Of a stretch of DNA of 64,000 nucleotides, positions 55,420-63,899 are shown one piece after another. This stretch comes from Dysgonomonas gadei ATCC BAA-286 (GTDB lineage Bacteria; Bacteroidota; Bacteroidia; Bacteroidales; Dysgonomonadaceae): contig NZ_GL891979.1 in NCBI RefSeq assembly GCF_000213555.1, positions 414,885 through 478,884 on the forward strand. Reading direction: 5' to 3'. The position numbers and the translations under genes were made by a program. Numbering within the stretch: the stretch's first letter is position 1; each line of letters starts with the position of its first letter. The notes below the pieces were generated by a model. It ran no database searches and was not told the origin of the DNA. It saw only the letters and a list, made by a program, of their open reading frames with translations.

Positions 55420-57579
55420 TTATTCTCCGGCTTTTTTCTGTATTAAATCACCTACAGGCAATTCATGCGTTACGTTATTGGTATCGGTATATTTAATGAA
55501 GAAACAAATTTTTCGGGTATTGGATTCGTCATTCGGGCGCACTATAATATTTGAGTAACCGGTACTTTCCGAACTGGCTGTAACAGCTGTGGAACTTATG
55601 GTTGCAGATGTACCGTCTTTATTGTCATATCTTGCAATTCCGGTCCATGCTACGTTAGTTACGGCTGTAATCCTTACTGTAGCACCGGTTGATGGTAAGT
55701 CTATATTAGCTGGTTCCATACTATATATGCCGATGTATGCCGGAACCGTTCTCTTGAATGTGAGTGTTCTCTCGATATCGTTTCCCGAATCACCGGTAAA
55801 GGTTGTCAAGAAGGACAGTGTCGTGGCAAACTTTGTACCTGCAACAGGAGTATGGTCTATTGATGGTGAGAAGTGGAATGTTATATCTGCCGGTTGGGCG
55901 GAAGTCCCTCCTATATTGAACGGCGCATCCAACGGATGTGATGCATTTAGGATTATATTAGAAAAGGCATTGTTATTTGTATCGTCCGATGCTGAATACT
56001 TCCAACGTGCATTTGTTCTGATGTTTACATTGTAAATCAGACTTTGGCTTGCTGCTCCGAAGTCTATAATATCTCCATCTGCGAGATCTTTGAATTCAAA
56101 AAGGGGATCGACACTATAATAGGTTATTCTTTTTACCAGGTTTCCGGCCAGAATATCCAGATATCCGATCTCCGCCTTATCCGCAGCTGAGGTATTTACA
56201 ATCAGGCCTATCTGGGTAGAGCCTGTATTTCCTTGTATATTGGTTACTTTGAGCCAGTCCGGATTTGTTTTATTATTCGTGTCACTTATTTTTATTTTCC
56301 AGCCCTCTGGTTCATCGGTACTTATTACCAGTTTTGAGGCCTCTTCTGTTCCATTAAGATTTTTTCCTGAGTAGGACAAGAACTCCCCTATATCTACACC
56401 AAGCATATACCGTCCGTTAAAAACAATGTCTTTTATAAGTCCCTCATCATATATTATAGGGTTGATATCCAGATTGGAATGAACCATATATGATGCCAGT
56501 GCATCTTCAAGAGAGGGCAGCCCGGCACCTGTAACGCCGTTTATTTCTATTTCGTATCTGTAATTACGTAACAGGGGCATATAATCTCCCTTTTCGATTC
56601 CTGCATTAGCTTCAGGATATGTAAAGTCGACCCGGTAGAATGACGAGTTGCTTGCACCGTTATATTTCCCTTCGATAATCAGACATGTTGCATCTTTACG
56701 GTCGGTGTGATCATAGCCATTGCCATCGCTGGCGGCATTGGCCTCGAAAGTATATATTTCACCATTGAACAAGGTTAAACCGTCTGCTTCATATTTTATC
56801 GCACTTCCTATTCCTGGCTTACGTCCGGGAGAAGCCGGAAGGTTAGGAGTAGTTGCAGCAACAGATGAAAGATCTCTCTGAGAGTTCCAGGTGGGGGCGA
56901 TGCGTCCGTTTGTATTGTAATTGCAAAGATAAATATTGGACAATTTGAATGTAGCAGGAGTCACAGATGCATTTATCTTTACATCTATACGTGCCAGCAT
57001 CCTGACTAAAGATACATTTGTTATATGCATCCCTATTGTTATATTTATCTTGCCTGTTTCGGCTATCATCGGTATATTTCTATAAATTCCATCACCATCA
57101 GCCTCCCATTTATCTTCATTGGAATATTCCAGCAGAGACAATACTTCCTCTTTTGTAGACACTCCATTGATAAGGGTACTTAAAATATTATCTACTTGTG
57201 TCCGGGCATTGGCCACCAGTAATATATTACAATCAGTAGCTTCATCTATTACAGTATGGAATTTTGCTGTGCCGGATGCATTTTTAATATTTGTCGCTTT
57301 TTTATGATAGATAAAAGTCTGCTCTCCCGAGTTACTCACTTTAAAAATAAACACGTCGACTTCCTTCACTTCATTTTCCTTTACCCCATCCATGGAATAT
57401 GTGGATGGGAGATTCAGACCCGGAATGTTTAATGTAAAATTTATGGCATGCTTTGACGTGTCATCCAGCTCAATATTAGTCTCTTCGTTGCGACAAGAAA
57501 AAATCAGGGTCAACGTAGAGATTAAGAGCAGATAGATTAGCTCGCTTTTATTCCTTATTTTATATGCTTTATTTTTCAT
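55420..57579 (-). CDS. Fimbrillin-like lipoprotein with Ig/BACON-like repeats, probable tip or accessory subunit
   Basis: This 719-residue lipoprotein has its lipobox Cys at 29 (IFSC). Residues 40-390 are fimbrillin-like: VDVFIFKV, then NILLVANA, then a conserved MLARIDV strand at 201. The remaining 330 residues form three beta-sandwich repeats resembling BACON/Ig domains (WKIKISDTNN region; WKYSASDD region; NVAWTGIARYDN region). Such large subunits cap Bacteroidales fimbriae and may bind host or bacterial ligands. It lies 42 bases after the FISUMP-containing subunit gene and 13 bases before the thioredoxin-like gene. Confidence 0.78.
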   Translation of the reverse strand: MKNKAYKIRNKSELIYLLLISTLTLIFSCRNEETNIELDDTSKHAINFTLNIPGLNLPSTYSMDGVKENEVKEVDVFIFKVSNSGEQTFIYHKKATNIKNASGTAKFHTVIDEATDCNILLVANARTQVDNILSTLINGVSTKEEVLSLLEYSNEDKWEADGDGIYRNIPMIAETGKINITIGMHITNVSLVRMLARIDVKINASVTPATFKLSNIYLCNYNTNGRIAPTWNSQRDLSSVAATTPNLPASPGRKPGIGSAIKYEADGLTLFNGEIYTFEANAASDGNGYDHTDRKDATCLIIEGKYNGASNSSFYRVDFTYPEANAGIEKGDYMPLLRNYRYEIEINGVTGAGLPSLEDALASYMVHSNLDINPIIYDEGLIKDIVFNGRYMLGVDIGEFLSYSGKNLNGTEEASKLVISTDEPEGWKIKISDTNNKTNPDWLKVTNIQGNTGSTQIGLIVNTSAADKAEIGYLDILAGNLVKRITYYSVDPLFEFKDLADGDIIDFGAASQSLIYNVNIRTNARWKYSASDDTNNNAFSNIILNASHPLDAPFNIGGTSAQPADITFHFSPSIDHTPVAGTKFATTLSFLTTFTGDSGNDIERTLTFKRTVPAYIGIYSMEPANIDLPSTGATVRITAVTNVAWTGIARYDNKDGTSATISSTAVTASSESTGYSNIIVRPNDESNTRKICFFIKYTDTNNVTHELPVGDLIQKKAGE

Positions 57580-57621
57580 TTTCTATGTGAATGTAAATCG
57601 TCATTATGATAGAATTGAATA

Positions 57622-59535
57622 TTAATCTTTTACACAACGTACCGAGAGCCAGTTGTTTTCGTCGGTGAGTACAGGGCCATTCATGTTATTGGCGTTACCG
57701 GTATAGTAATAAGGATTGTTGTCAATCGAAGAACACCACCAATATCCTTTAATATCCCAATCGTGCCATTCATTATTGGTATTTAAATAATAACCGGACA
57801 TACTGTAGTTGTAATTGTGTCCGAACCAAAACTTACCCAAAGTGGAAGGCTCTGCTGCAATTACGCTGACGAGCGCATTAAACTCTGCTTGTGTTGGCAG
57901 ATGCCATCCTTGTGGGCATGCGTTGTCTGCAAGAGTTGCCTGTTCCCAGGTATAGTAGTGTTGATAGTTTTCTATCCCCGGTACAACGCCTATAATTGTT
58001 CCTCCCTCTCCATATTTATCAGAAGCATAACCGGGTACATTCCCACTAAACAGTTTTTCTTCTCTCGAATTTTCGACCATCCAGCATTTCCCGTCATACA
58101 AATGGGTATAGTAGGCACTATTTTGGGTAATTTCCATCAATTCGGCTGTTCCGTTATCTCCACAGCCTTTCTGGGCCACTTTTACCACATAATTCATATT
58201 ACCGGCAGTTACTGTTATTTGTGCCTGTCTCTTCGCCTGATAGTTGTCGTCATTAGTGGATATTTTCCATTTGTTGGCGCTTAACTGTGCAATTTCGAGC
58301 CATCCGGTCATGTTTTCATCAATGTATGTAATAGGGCTTATACTTATCCCTGACGGATGGGTAGTGCTTATTTCTATCTCCTGGTCTTCAATGTGATTTT
58401 TGAAATCAATAGAAGCTTTGTTTAGGATCAGATTATACTGGCCTTCGAATATTACATTTTGCTTAGCGAGATTCCATGGAGTGACTGTAGCGGTTATTTT
58501 TATTTCTCCATCAAAAGCGTTTTCCGGTGTTTCCGCGCCTTCGTCAGCTACAGATTGTATTTCGATATCATAAAGATGGTTTCGGAGAATATCCCCACTG
58601 AAATCTGTGCTGGATGTTTTCGGAATGTCTATGCGGTAATATGTTACCTTTGATGAATTAGCTGGATAATCATAATAGCCGCCAACAATGATAGCTGTAG
58701 CTTCACCCCGGCTTTCGGCTCCTTTAGCTTCGAATGTATATATACTTTGTGTAATTTGATGCGATGCGTCTGTACTATACAGGATATTATTCAACTTTGT
58801 AGTTATAGCATCTTCAGGTACATCGGCCATCGTTACTTTTGTTCCGTCCCAATAGTAATCTTTGTAAGCGATATATCCTCTATTTTTACGATTGAATATA
58901 CATGCATTCACCAGTTGAAAATCAGTAATGCCGTCCTTTGCCCTTATATCCAGTCTGGCTAGCATTCTTGTTAGGTCGAAAGTGCCTAAAGTCGAGGTTG
59001 TGTTGCTGATAATAGTCGGGACTGTTTTACAATACATTGGAATATTACGTAATATACCAGAATTGTTATTGTTTGCATCCCATTCCGCATCGCTACCCGC
59101 TGTCAGGAGGGGAAGGACAGAATTTATATTGTCGTTCAATGCAATATTAACAGTGCTTAATTCATCAGATGCGTTAGCTAATATAACTAAAACCTGAGAT
59201 TTATAATATTCAGCAAGAGTTACTTTGAATGTACCCTCTCCGTCGTTCAGGGATATGTTCTCTCCTTTCGATTTGTATGTATACAGATAATTTCCACTAC
59301 CATCGTTCATAAAAGCAAGGACATCGATCGTTGTTACGTCTTGTTCTTGTGCTTCCGTCATCGACTTGGTAGTTGAAGATGCATTCTTGCGCATATCTCC
59401 GGGTAGTTTCAATGATAACGTAACAGTCTTCATATTTCCCTCATCTATAATGACATCAGATTTGTCATTGTCTTGACAGGAAAATCCCAGGATAAAGAGA
59501 ATTAATATGATATAGGGTAATGTTTTTTTCATCAT
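57622..59535 (-). CDS. Fimbrillin-like lipoprotein with C-terminal FISUMP domain
   Basis: This 637-residue lipoprotein has its lipobox Cys at 20 (GFSC). The N-terminal half is fimbrillin-like (TIDVLAFMNDGS; VLVILANAS; LTRMLARLDIRA). A BACON-like segment follows (about 385-460). The last 155 residues match the FISUMP (Fibrobacter major paralogous) domain: DGKCWMVEN, then YYTWEQA, then CPQGWHLPTQAEF, then a YWWCSS core and a terminal LSVRCVKD. FISUMP domains are often found in surface adhesins. This suggests a tip adhesin. It starts 12 bases after the FimB/Mfa2-like gene ends. Confidence 0.8.
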   Translation of the reverse strand: MMKKTLPYIILILFILGFSCQDNDKSDVIIDEGNMKTVTLSLKLPGDMRKNASSTTKSMTEAQEQDVTTIDVLAFMNDGSGNYLYTYKSKGENISLNDGEGTFKVTLAEYYKSQVLVILANASDELSTVNIALNDNINSVLPLLTAGSDAEWDANNNNSGILRNIPMYCKTVPTIISNTTSTLGTFDLTRMLARLDIRAKDGITDFQLVNACIFNRKNRGYIAYKDYYWDGTKVTMADVPEDAITTKLNNILYSTDASHQITQSIYTFEAKGAESRGEATAIIVGGYYDYPANSSKVTYYRIDIPKTSSTDFSGDILRNHLYDIEIQSVADEGAETPENAFDGEIKITATVTPWNLAKQNVIFEGQYNLILNKASIDFKNHIEDQEIEISTTHPSGISISPITYIDENMTGWLEIAQLSANKWKISTNDDNYQAKRQAQITVTAGNMNYVVKVAQKGCGDNGTAELMEITQNSAYYTHLYDGKCWMVENSREEKLFSGNVPGYASDKYGEGGTIIGVVPGIENYQHYYTWEQATLADNACPQGWHLPTQAEFNALVSVIAAEPSTLGKFWFGHNYNYSMSGYYLNTNNEWHDWDIKGYWWCSSIDNNPYYYTGNANNMNGPVLTDENNWLSVRCVKD

Positions 59536-59547
59536 TAATCTGTTATA

Positions 59548-60438
59548 TTAAATTTCTGGTTCAACGGGTACTTCTTCCCATTTAAGAAGTTCTATTGTTA
59601 CATTTCCATTTTTGAACAGAATCAGTATTGGGATAGTCAGTTCTTCTCCTTCCTGAACTGTAATGGAATTATCTTCCATGAATTTACTGAGTCCCACTGT
59701 ACATAATATGTTGTTTCCGATAGTATTGTCCAAAAGCTCTATCGTTATAGGATTGTCATTTTCAAAGCGCAATGTGTTGCATCGTGCAATAGCCGTTTTT
59801 TCTGTACTATCTATATTTACATCAGGATAATAGGTCGTGCCTGTACCTGCCGTTTGCATATCAAAGTTGCAGGTGGGATCGAGATTGTTTATCCTTATTA
59901 CCGGATATTGTGCAGGTAAGAGGTCTGTAGATAATGCTGCTAGACCTTTTACATATACATGTATTTTGATGTGTGAAGGTTTGAAATAAACAGTATGTTC
60001 AACTCTGTCTCTGGATGTGACCGTGAAATTATGCTTTCCGTAATATAATGAATCATGTGTCGGTATTTGTAGAGCTGTACCATAGTTGGGATGTGAAATT
60101 ATCCCATCGTGTATGAATGAATTAGGATTGAAACAGGTAATACGCGTATCGTCGAAAGCATTGCCCCAACAAATAGCAGTGTATTCTCCTGTATTGAGCG
60201 TTAGATATGTTCCTTGAAACGAATTAAGATTTTCTTTGTCAATCTGTTGATTGAGAACGTGTGCCCCATCTTTATCAAAAATACCAACATTCACCCGATT
60301 AATACGATCCGGAAAACTGGGGTAATCGAAATGTAAAATAACATTATTCAGAGGAGGACAGTCGTCCATGTTGTCGCCTATACATCCGGATAAAAATATG
60401 GATATAATAAATACAGGCAGAGCTTTCAACAGTTTCAT
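59548..60438 (-). CDS. FimB/Mfa2-family fimbrial anchor lipoprotein
   Basis: This 296-residue lipoprotein has its lipobox Cys at 19 (LSGC). The mature part opens DDCPPLNNVILHFDYPS and includes YTAICWGNAFDD, the pattern of FimB/Mfa2 proteins. These retain the lipid anchor, sit at the base of the fimbria and set its length by terminating assembly. It is encoded 100 bases after the major fimbrillin gene, past a hairpin that probably lowers its expression relative to the shaft subunit, as expected for a minor component. Confidence 0.9.
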   Translation of the reverse strand: MKLLKALPVFIISIFLSGCIGDNMDDCPPLNNVILHFDYPSFPDRINRVNVGIFDKDGAHVLNQQIDKENLNSFQGTYLTLNTGEYTAICWGNAFDDTRITCFNPNSFIHDGIISHPNYGTALQIPTHDSLYYGKHNFTVTSRDRVEHTVYFKPSHIKIHVYVKGLAALSTDLLPAQYPVIRINNLDPTCNFDMQTAGTGTTYYPDVNIDSTEKTAIARCNTLRFENDNPITIELLDNTIGNNILCTVGLSKFMEDNSITVQEGEELTIPILILFKNGNVTIELLKWEEVPVEPEI

Positions 60439-60473
60439 TTATTTTCTATTTAAATTCCTCGTTTTGAAAAATC

Positions 60474-60505
60474 CATGCAAGCGGGCAGTAAAACCTGCCT
60501 GCATG
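60474..60505. terminator. Attenuating hairpin after the major fimbrillin gene
   Basis: CATGCA plus GGCAG (60474-60488, with a short internal bulge) pairs with CTGCC plus TGCATG at 60495-60505. Read on the minus strand the stem is followed closely by ATTTTT, so it can act as a partial intrinsic terminator between shaft and anchor genes. Confidence 0.65.
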
Positions 60506-60538
60506 AATTATAATTAAGTCTAGTGCGCCTATTATAGA

Positions 60539-61654
60539 TTATAGAGCAGGTTCAACATCTACACCTACCCATGCCTGTACCTGAACGGTCACAGTGACGT
60601 TTCTGGCTCCGGTTTCCGGTTTCGGACTTAAATCTTTTCCATCTATATCGATAGATGTGATTTTATATACTTTTCCGGCTTCCAGATGAGTCAGTTCAAG
60701 AGTAGTATTGCTATCTATCAGTTTTGTTATTGTCAGATAAGCAGGGGAGAACCCGAGATTGCCACTGGTTGTTGTTACATCTTCTAATTTTGCAACAATA
60801 TGTGGTACAGATGTTTGAACTTCGGTGTCGATAGTAGTACCATTACCTGCAACAGGTGGCATAATAAAGTATGCCCATTTATGGAGAGGATTTACAGGCT
60901 TGAAAGAAGCATCTGCAGTTACGCTGGCGCTAGTCCATTCATCTTTGAAACTTGCAGGATATGATCCGTCTGTAAATTCTATTGCGTCAGCCCCGTATTG
61001 AAGAATATCTGTTGCTAGAGTAGGAACATCAGCATAGTTTAAACTTACTTTTGTATAAGCATTATTAATATAGATACCTGTTAATTTGAAATCTACAAGA
61101 GGCAATTCCGCACCGGCCGTTTTAGCTTTTATTTCACCAATCTCTATGCGGGAAATAGCTGCGCGTACAGGAACATTTACAGCTGCATCTCCAGTACCGG
61201 TTATAGTACCGGATCCTAACAGGTTGACTGCAGTTTTTGCATGAGTTTGTACACTATGCTCAAACATTACAGCTTCTAGCTGTGCTTTGGTCGTTATAGT
61301 GGTTGGCAATGCAGGAGAAGTTAAATTGGTACTGTTACCAACTATGATAATTTCTGTAGCCGCCGCAGGAACATCTGTAAATTGCTTAACCGGAAATCCT
61401 GCTTCACTATCGTCCATAGAGCCTCTCTTCAGTATATTTCCACTACCGATAAAGAATACTTCTGCATCATAAATATCCGGGGCTACATCAATAGCAGTTT
61501 CTTCTTCTGCATATGTTGTTGGCTTCACTATTTTAACTGTTACATTCTTCGGTTCTCCCGTGCCTACAGGGACAGTTTCCTCGCTACCACAACTCGCAAA
61601 GCCGAATAGGAGAGTAGCAGCTGTAATCATTACATACTTAAATTTCATTTTCAA
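60539..61654 (-). CDS. Major fimbrial subunit (FimA/Mfa1-like fimbrillin)
   Basis: This 371-residue lipoprotein precursor has its lipobox Cys at 22 (ASC). The sequence is rich in Ala, Thr and Val and has few Cys, as in Bacteroidales fimbrillins. Landmarks are AEVFFIGSGN (about 64-73), TEIIIVGNSTNL and VRAAISRIEIGEI, which match the N-terminal fimbrillin domain. Polymerisation in this family uses a C-terminal strand that replaces a cleaved N-terminal strand of the next subunit. Here residues 36-45 (KNVTVKIVKP) and 351-362 (RNVTVTVQVQAW) are strikingly similar, as that mechanism would predict. It is the first gene of the fimbrial operon. No strong -7 box was found in the 233 bases upstream. Confidence 0.85.
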   Translation of the reverse strand: MKMKFKYVMITAATLLFGFASCGSEETVPVGTGEPKNVTVKIVKPTTYAEEETAIDVAPDIYDAEVFFIGSGNILKRGSMDDSEAGFPVKQFTDVPAAATEIIIVGNSTNLTSPALPTTITTKAQLEAVMFEHSVQTHAKTAVNLLGSGTITGTGDAAVNVPVRAAISRIEIGEIKAKTAGAELPLVDFKLTGIYINNAYTKVSLNYADVPTLATDILQYGADAIEFTDGSYPASFKDEWTSASVTADASFKPVNPLHKWAYFIMPPVAGNGTTIDTEVQTSVPHIVAKLEDVTTTSGNLGFSPAYLTITKLIDSNTTLELTHLEAGKVYKITSIDIDGKDLSPKPETGARNVTVTVQVQAWVGVDVEPAL

Positions 61655-61887
61655 TTGTTTTTAATGAATAATAAATTAATTGTGTTATCAGAATCTTTTT
61701 AAATGACATCGAGTCTAATCATAGAATAATATATCTATGCTGATTATCCTTTTTGAGTGAGTGATTTTAGTTCAGGAGTATATTGTAATCCACATTCTTC
61801 TGCAATTCTAAAATACTCTTTGATCTAATTATAAATGCATTATGGGCTATGCAATTATATTTGTTGAATACTAACCTGGAAAATTTG

Positions 61888-62244
61888 TTATTGTAACACC
61901 ATTTCTATTTGGGCTTCGTCCATCCAGTTTTCATAATTGATCTGCACAGAGTATGTACAACTGAACGATTTATTTCCATTGATTGCCTTATATATGTTAT
62001 AAACAGAACTTACTGTTTTTTTTCCGACCGAACGTACCATTTGCTTATAGCCTTTATGCCGGCTTTTTCCATTAATCAGAAAATAAGGAAGTTCTTTTTT
62101 ATTTTCACCTACTGCCAGCAGAGGTGTTAATATTATATATGCATTCTCTGCTACATGAAAAGGCGGCATTTTTATTCGTAGGTCAATATGCAGATATTCT
62201 CCTTTTTTTATAAACTTATCTTTTTGGATAATCTGTGAAATCAT
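61888..62244 (-). CDS. Short DUF3868-like protein without signal peptide, possible remnant
   Basis: A 118-residue protein matches only the N-terminal domain of DUF3868 proteins: HIDLRIKMPP, then YIILTPLLAVGENKKELPYF, then LINGKSRHKGY, then NYENWMDEAQI. Full-length relatives are secreted and continue into an OmpA-like domain; both the signal and the second part are missing. An in-frame TAA lies five codons upstream, so the ATG at 62242-62244 is the earliest start. The same fold pattern recurs in the OmpA-like lipoprotein at the far end of the fimbrial locus. Either a decayed gene or a stand-alone cytoplasmic version; no evidence decides between them. Confidence 0.6.
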   Translation of the reverse strand: MISQIIQKDKFIKKGEYLHIDLRIKMPPFHVAENAYIILTPLLAVGENKKELPYFLINGKSRHKGYKQMVRSVGKKTVSSVYNIYKAINGNKSFSCTYSVQINYENWMDEAQIEMVLQ

Positions 62245-62970
62245 AATTATTATTCTTTATAATTACAGTTTGATCTATATTTAACAAATCTGGTAGTATA
62301 GGCATTGTTATGATGTCTCTCATTCAACGATTACAAAAGTAGCAGGTCTTTTTGTCTGTCTTGTTATTTAAACTTACCTAGTATTACATAGAAATTACCT
62401 TTTTTGAAACTTATATTAATTTTACTTAATGTAGATTAAAATTTTAAAAAATACATTTTTGTTTCAATTTGTTACTTTATAGAATTGCTTATTGTTTATA
62501 ATCGATCTAGATAAACTTATTAAGGATATAGAATGATTGTATAGCTTACTAATAGTCATTTTCGGACTGTATTTCAAATAAATAAAAAAACACAGAAACT
62601 CTTAGTCAGACACGAATTTGTTTCGAAATATACATTCGGTATTTTTTCGTTAATGAAAACTGGTGTCAAGTTTATATTAAAAAAATTAATATATTTGCGA
62701 ACACTAATATAAAAAATATAGGAGCAGGCTTCTTCTATAAATAAAGAGGGGATAATATTTCGCAAATGTCATAAACTATATTATAAACTATATTGTATTG
62801 ATAAAGCAGAGGGATCTTAACTGAATAAGCCGAGAATAAAATAATTTACCTGAAACGAAGTGTATATAAGGAGTGATGGAATTTACTATCTCTTAGATGG
62901 TTTATTTTTCTTATATATACATTTCCGATTGGGGATTTGTTAACACGTCAAAATAACATATATATTGATT
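62245..62970. other. 726-base intergenic region between DUF3868 fragment and AraC gene
   Basis: Very AT-rich and without a credible gene. A minus-strand -7 box TACTTTTG at 62334-62341 could serve the DUF3868-like gene, and a plus-strand TATATTTG at 62690-62697 could serve the AraC gene, giving a 270-base leader. A reverse open frame at 62574-62765 lacks any recognisable features. No tandem repeats or operator-like palindromes stood out. Confidence 0.55.
62690..62697 (+). promoter_or_regulatory. Candidate -7 box for the AraC-type regulator
   Basis: TATATTTG matches TAnnTTTG; no clear TTG at the -33 position. Confidence 0.4.
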
Positions 62971-63834
62971 ATGGGTATCATTACGGACTTCCATGAGCAT
63001 AGAACATGTGTCAATTATGAAGATGTTAACACTAACTCAAATAAAAAACCAATTATTGAAATTACTGAATTCTTGAAAGGGAAAATCAAGGAGAAGACTC
63101 TCTCCGAATCTAAAATCATGTTAGTTATGAAAGGCGAATTTCGTATATCGTATGAGAGGCATATCGATAAAAAAGTAAAAGAAGGAAAGATGCTCTTGCT
63201 TCCATCCAGCAGTAAATATATTGCAAGAGCTGAGGAAGATGCTTCTGTTTTTATTTTTAGACTTCGGGATAAAATTGATTTATGTGACCGTATAGGTTTA
63301 GAACAATTATTTCATAAGTTTAAAGAACCGGAAAATGGTTTCAATCTTTTGGACATAAAGGAAGAAGTATCATATTTTCTAAAGGGTTTGGAGGCTTGTT
63401 TGTCAGATGGTTTACGTTGTCGTTATTATTTCGAATTGAAAATGAAGGAGTTTTTCTTTCTTATAAGGGCTTACTATACAACCGAAGAGTTGGCACGATT
63501 TTTCTACCCTTTATTGAGTAACGATACAAGTTTCTCCGAATTTGTATATAACAACTATAGTAAGGTGAAAACAGTACAGGAATTGGCTTCGTTGTCTAAT
63601 TATAGTCATTCGGGTTTTATCAAGCGTTTTAAAAAGACATTTGGAGTACCTGCATATCAATGGATCAAACAGCAGAAAGCCAGTCGTATATTGCATGAGA
63701 TTAACTGTACGGATAAAACGCTGAAAGAGATATGTGATGAACATGATTTTAGTTCATTATCGCAATTTAATGACTTTTGCAAATCTAATTTTGGATACCC
63801 TCCTAGTTATATAAGGAAGAATAAAGCATTCTGA
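62971..63834 (+). CDS. AraC-family transcriptional regulator
   Basis: This 287-residue regulator has an N-terminal cupin-like sensing region (about 25-130; LVMKGEFRISYERH, MLLLPSSSKYIA) and a C-terminal AraC double helix-turn-helix at about 200-282 (VQELASLSNYSHSGFIKRFK; then LKEICDEHDFSSLSQFNDFC and YPPSYIRK). I take the ATG at 62971 as the start; a TTG six bases upstream is also in frame but is less likely. It is transcribed away from the fimbrial locus and might control it, though no binding site is visible. It ends at a strong terminator. Confidence 0.88.
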   Translation: MGIITDFHEHRTCVNYEDVNTNSNKKPIIEITEFLKGKIKEKTLSESKIMLVMKGEFRISYERHIDKKVKEGKMLLLPSSSKYIARAEEDASVFIFRLRDKIDLCDRIGLEQLFHKFKEPENGFNLLDIKEEVSYFLKGLEACLSDGLRCRYYFELKMKEFFFLIRAYYTTEELARFFYPLLSNDTSFSEFVYNNYSKVKTVQELASLSNYSHSGFIKRFKKTFGVPAYQWIKQQKASRILHEINCTDKTLKEICDEHDFSSLSQFNDFCKSNFGYPPSYIRKNKAF

Positions 63835-63872
63835 AAAAATAGCCTGTAAATAAGCGTTAAAATAATAATGTC

Positions 63873-63899
63873 GGCGCAACTGAATTTTTCGGTTGCGCC
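63873..63899 (+). terminator. Terminator after the AraC gene
   Basis: GGCGCAAC at 63873-63880 pairs with GTTGCGCC at 63892-63899 across an 11-base loop, followed by seven T residues: a textbook intrinsic terminator. The last 100 bases of the window after it hold no recognisable gene. Confidence 0.85.

Noticed and set aside
61744..61824. A 26-residue peptide frame on the minus strand that reads like a protein end
   Set aside because: It has no start codon and is closed by a stop directly upstream. It may be a relic, but nothing supports a gene.
62574..62765. A 63-codon minus-strand frame upstream of the AraC gene
   Set aside because: It is AT-rich, overlaps a likely promoter and has no recognisable feature.
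62965..62970. A TTG start two codons upstream for the AraC protein
   Set aside because: The ATG at 62971 is in frame and the extra two residues add nothing.
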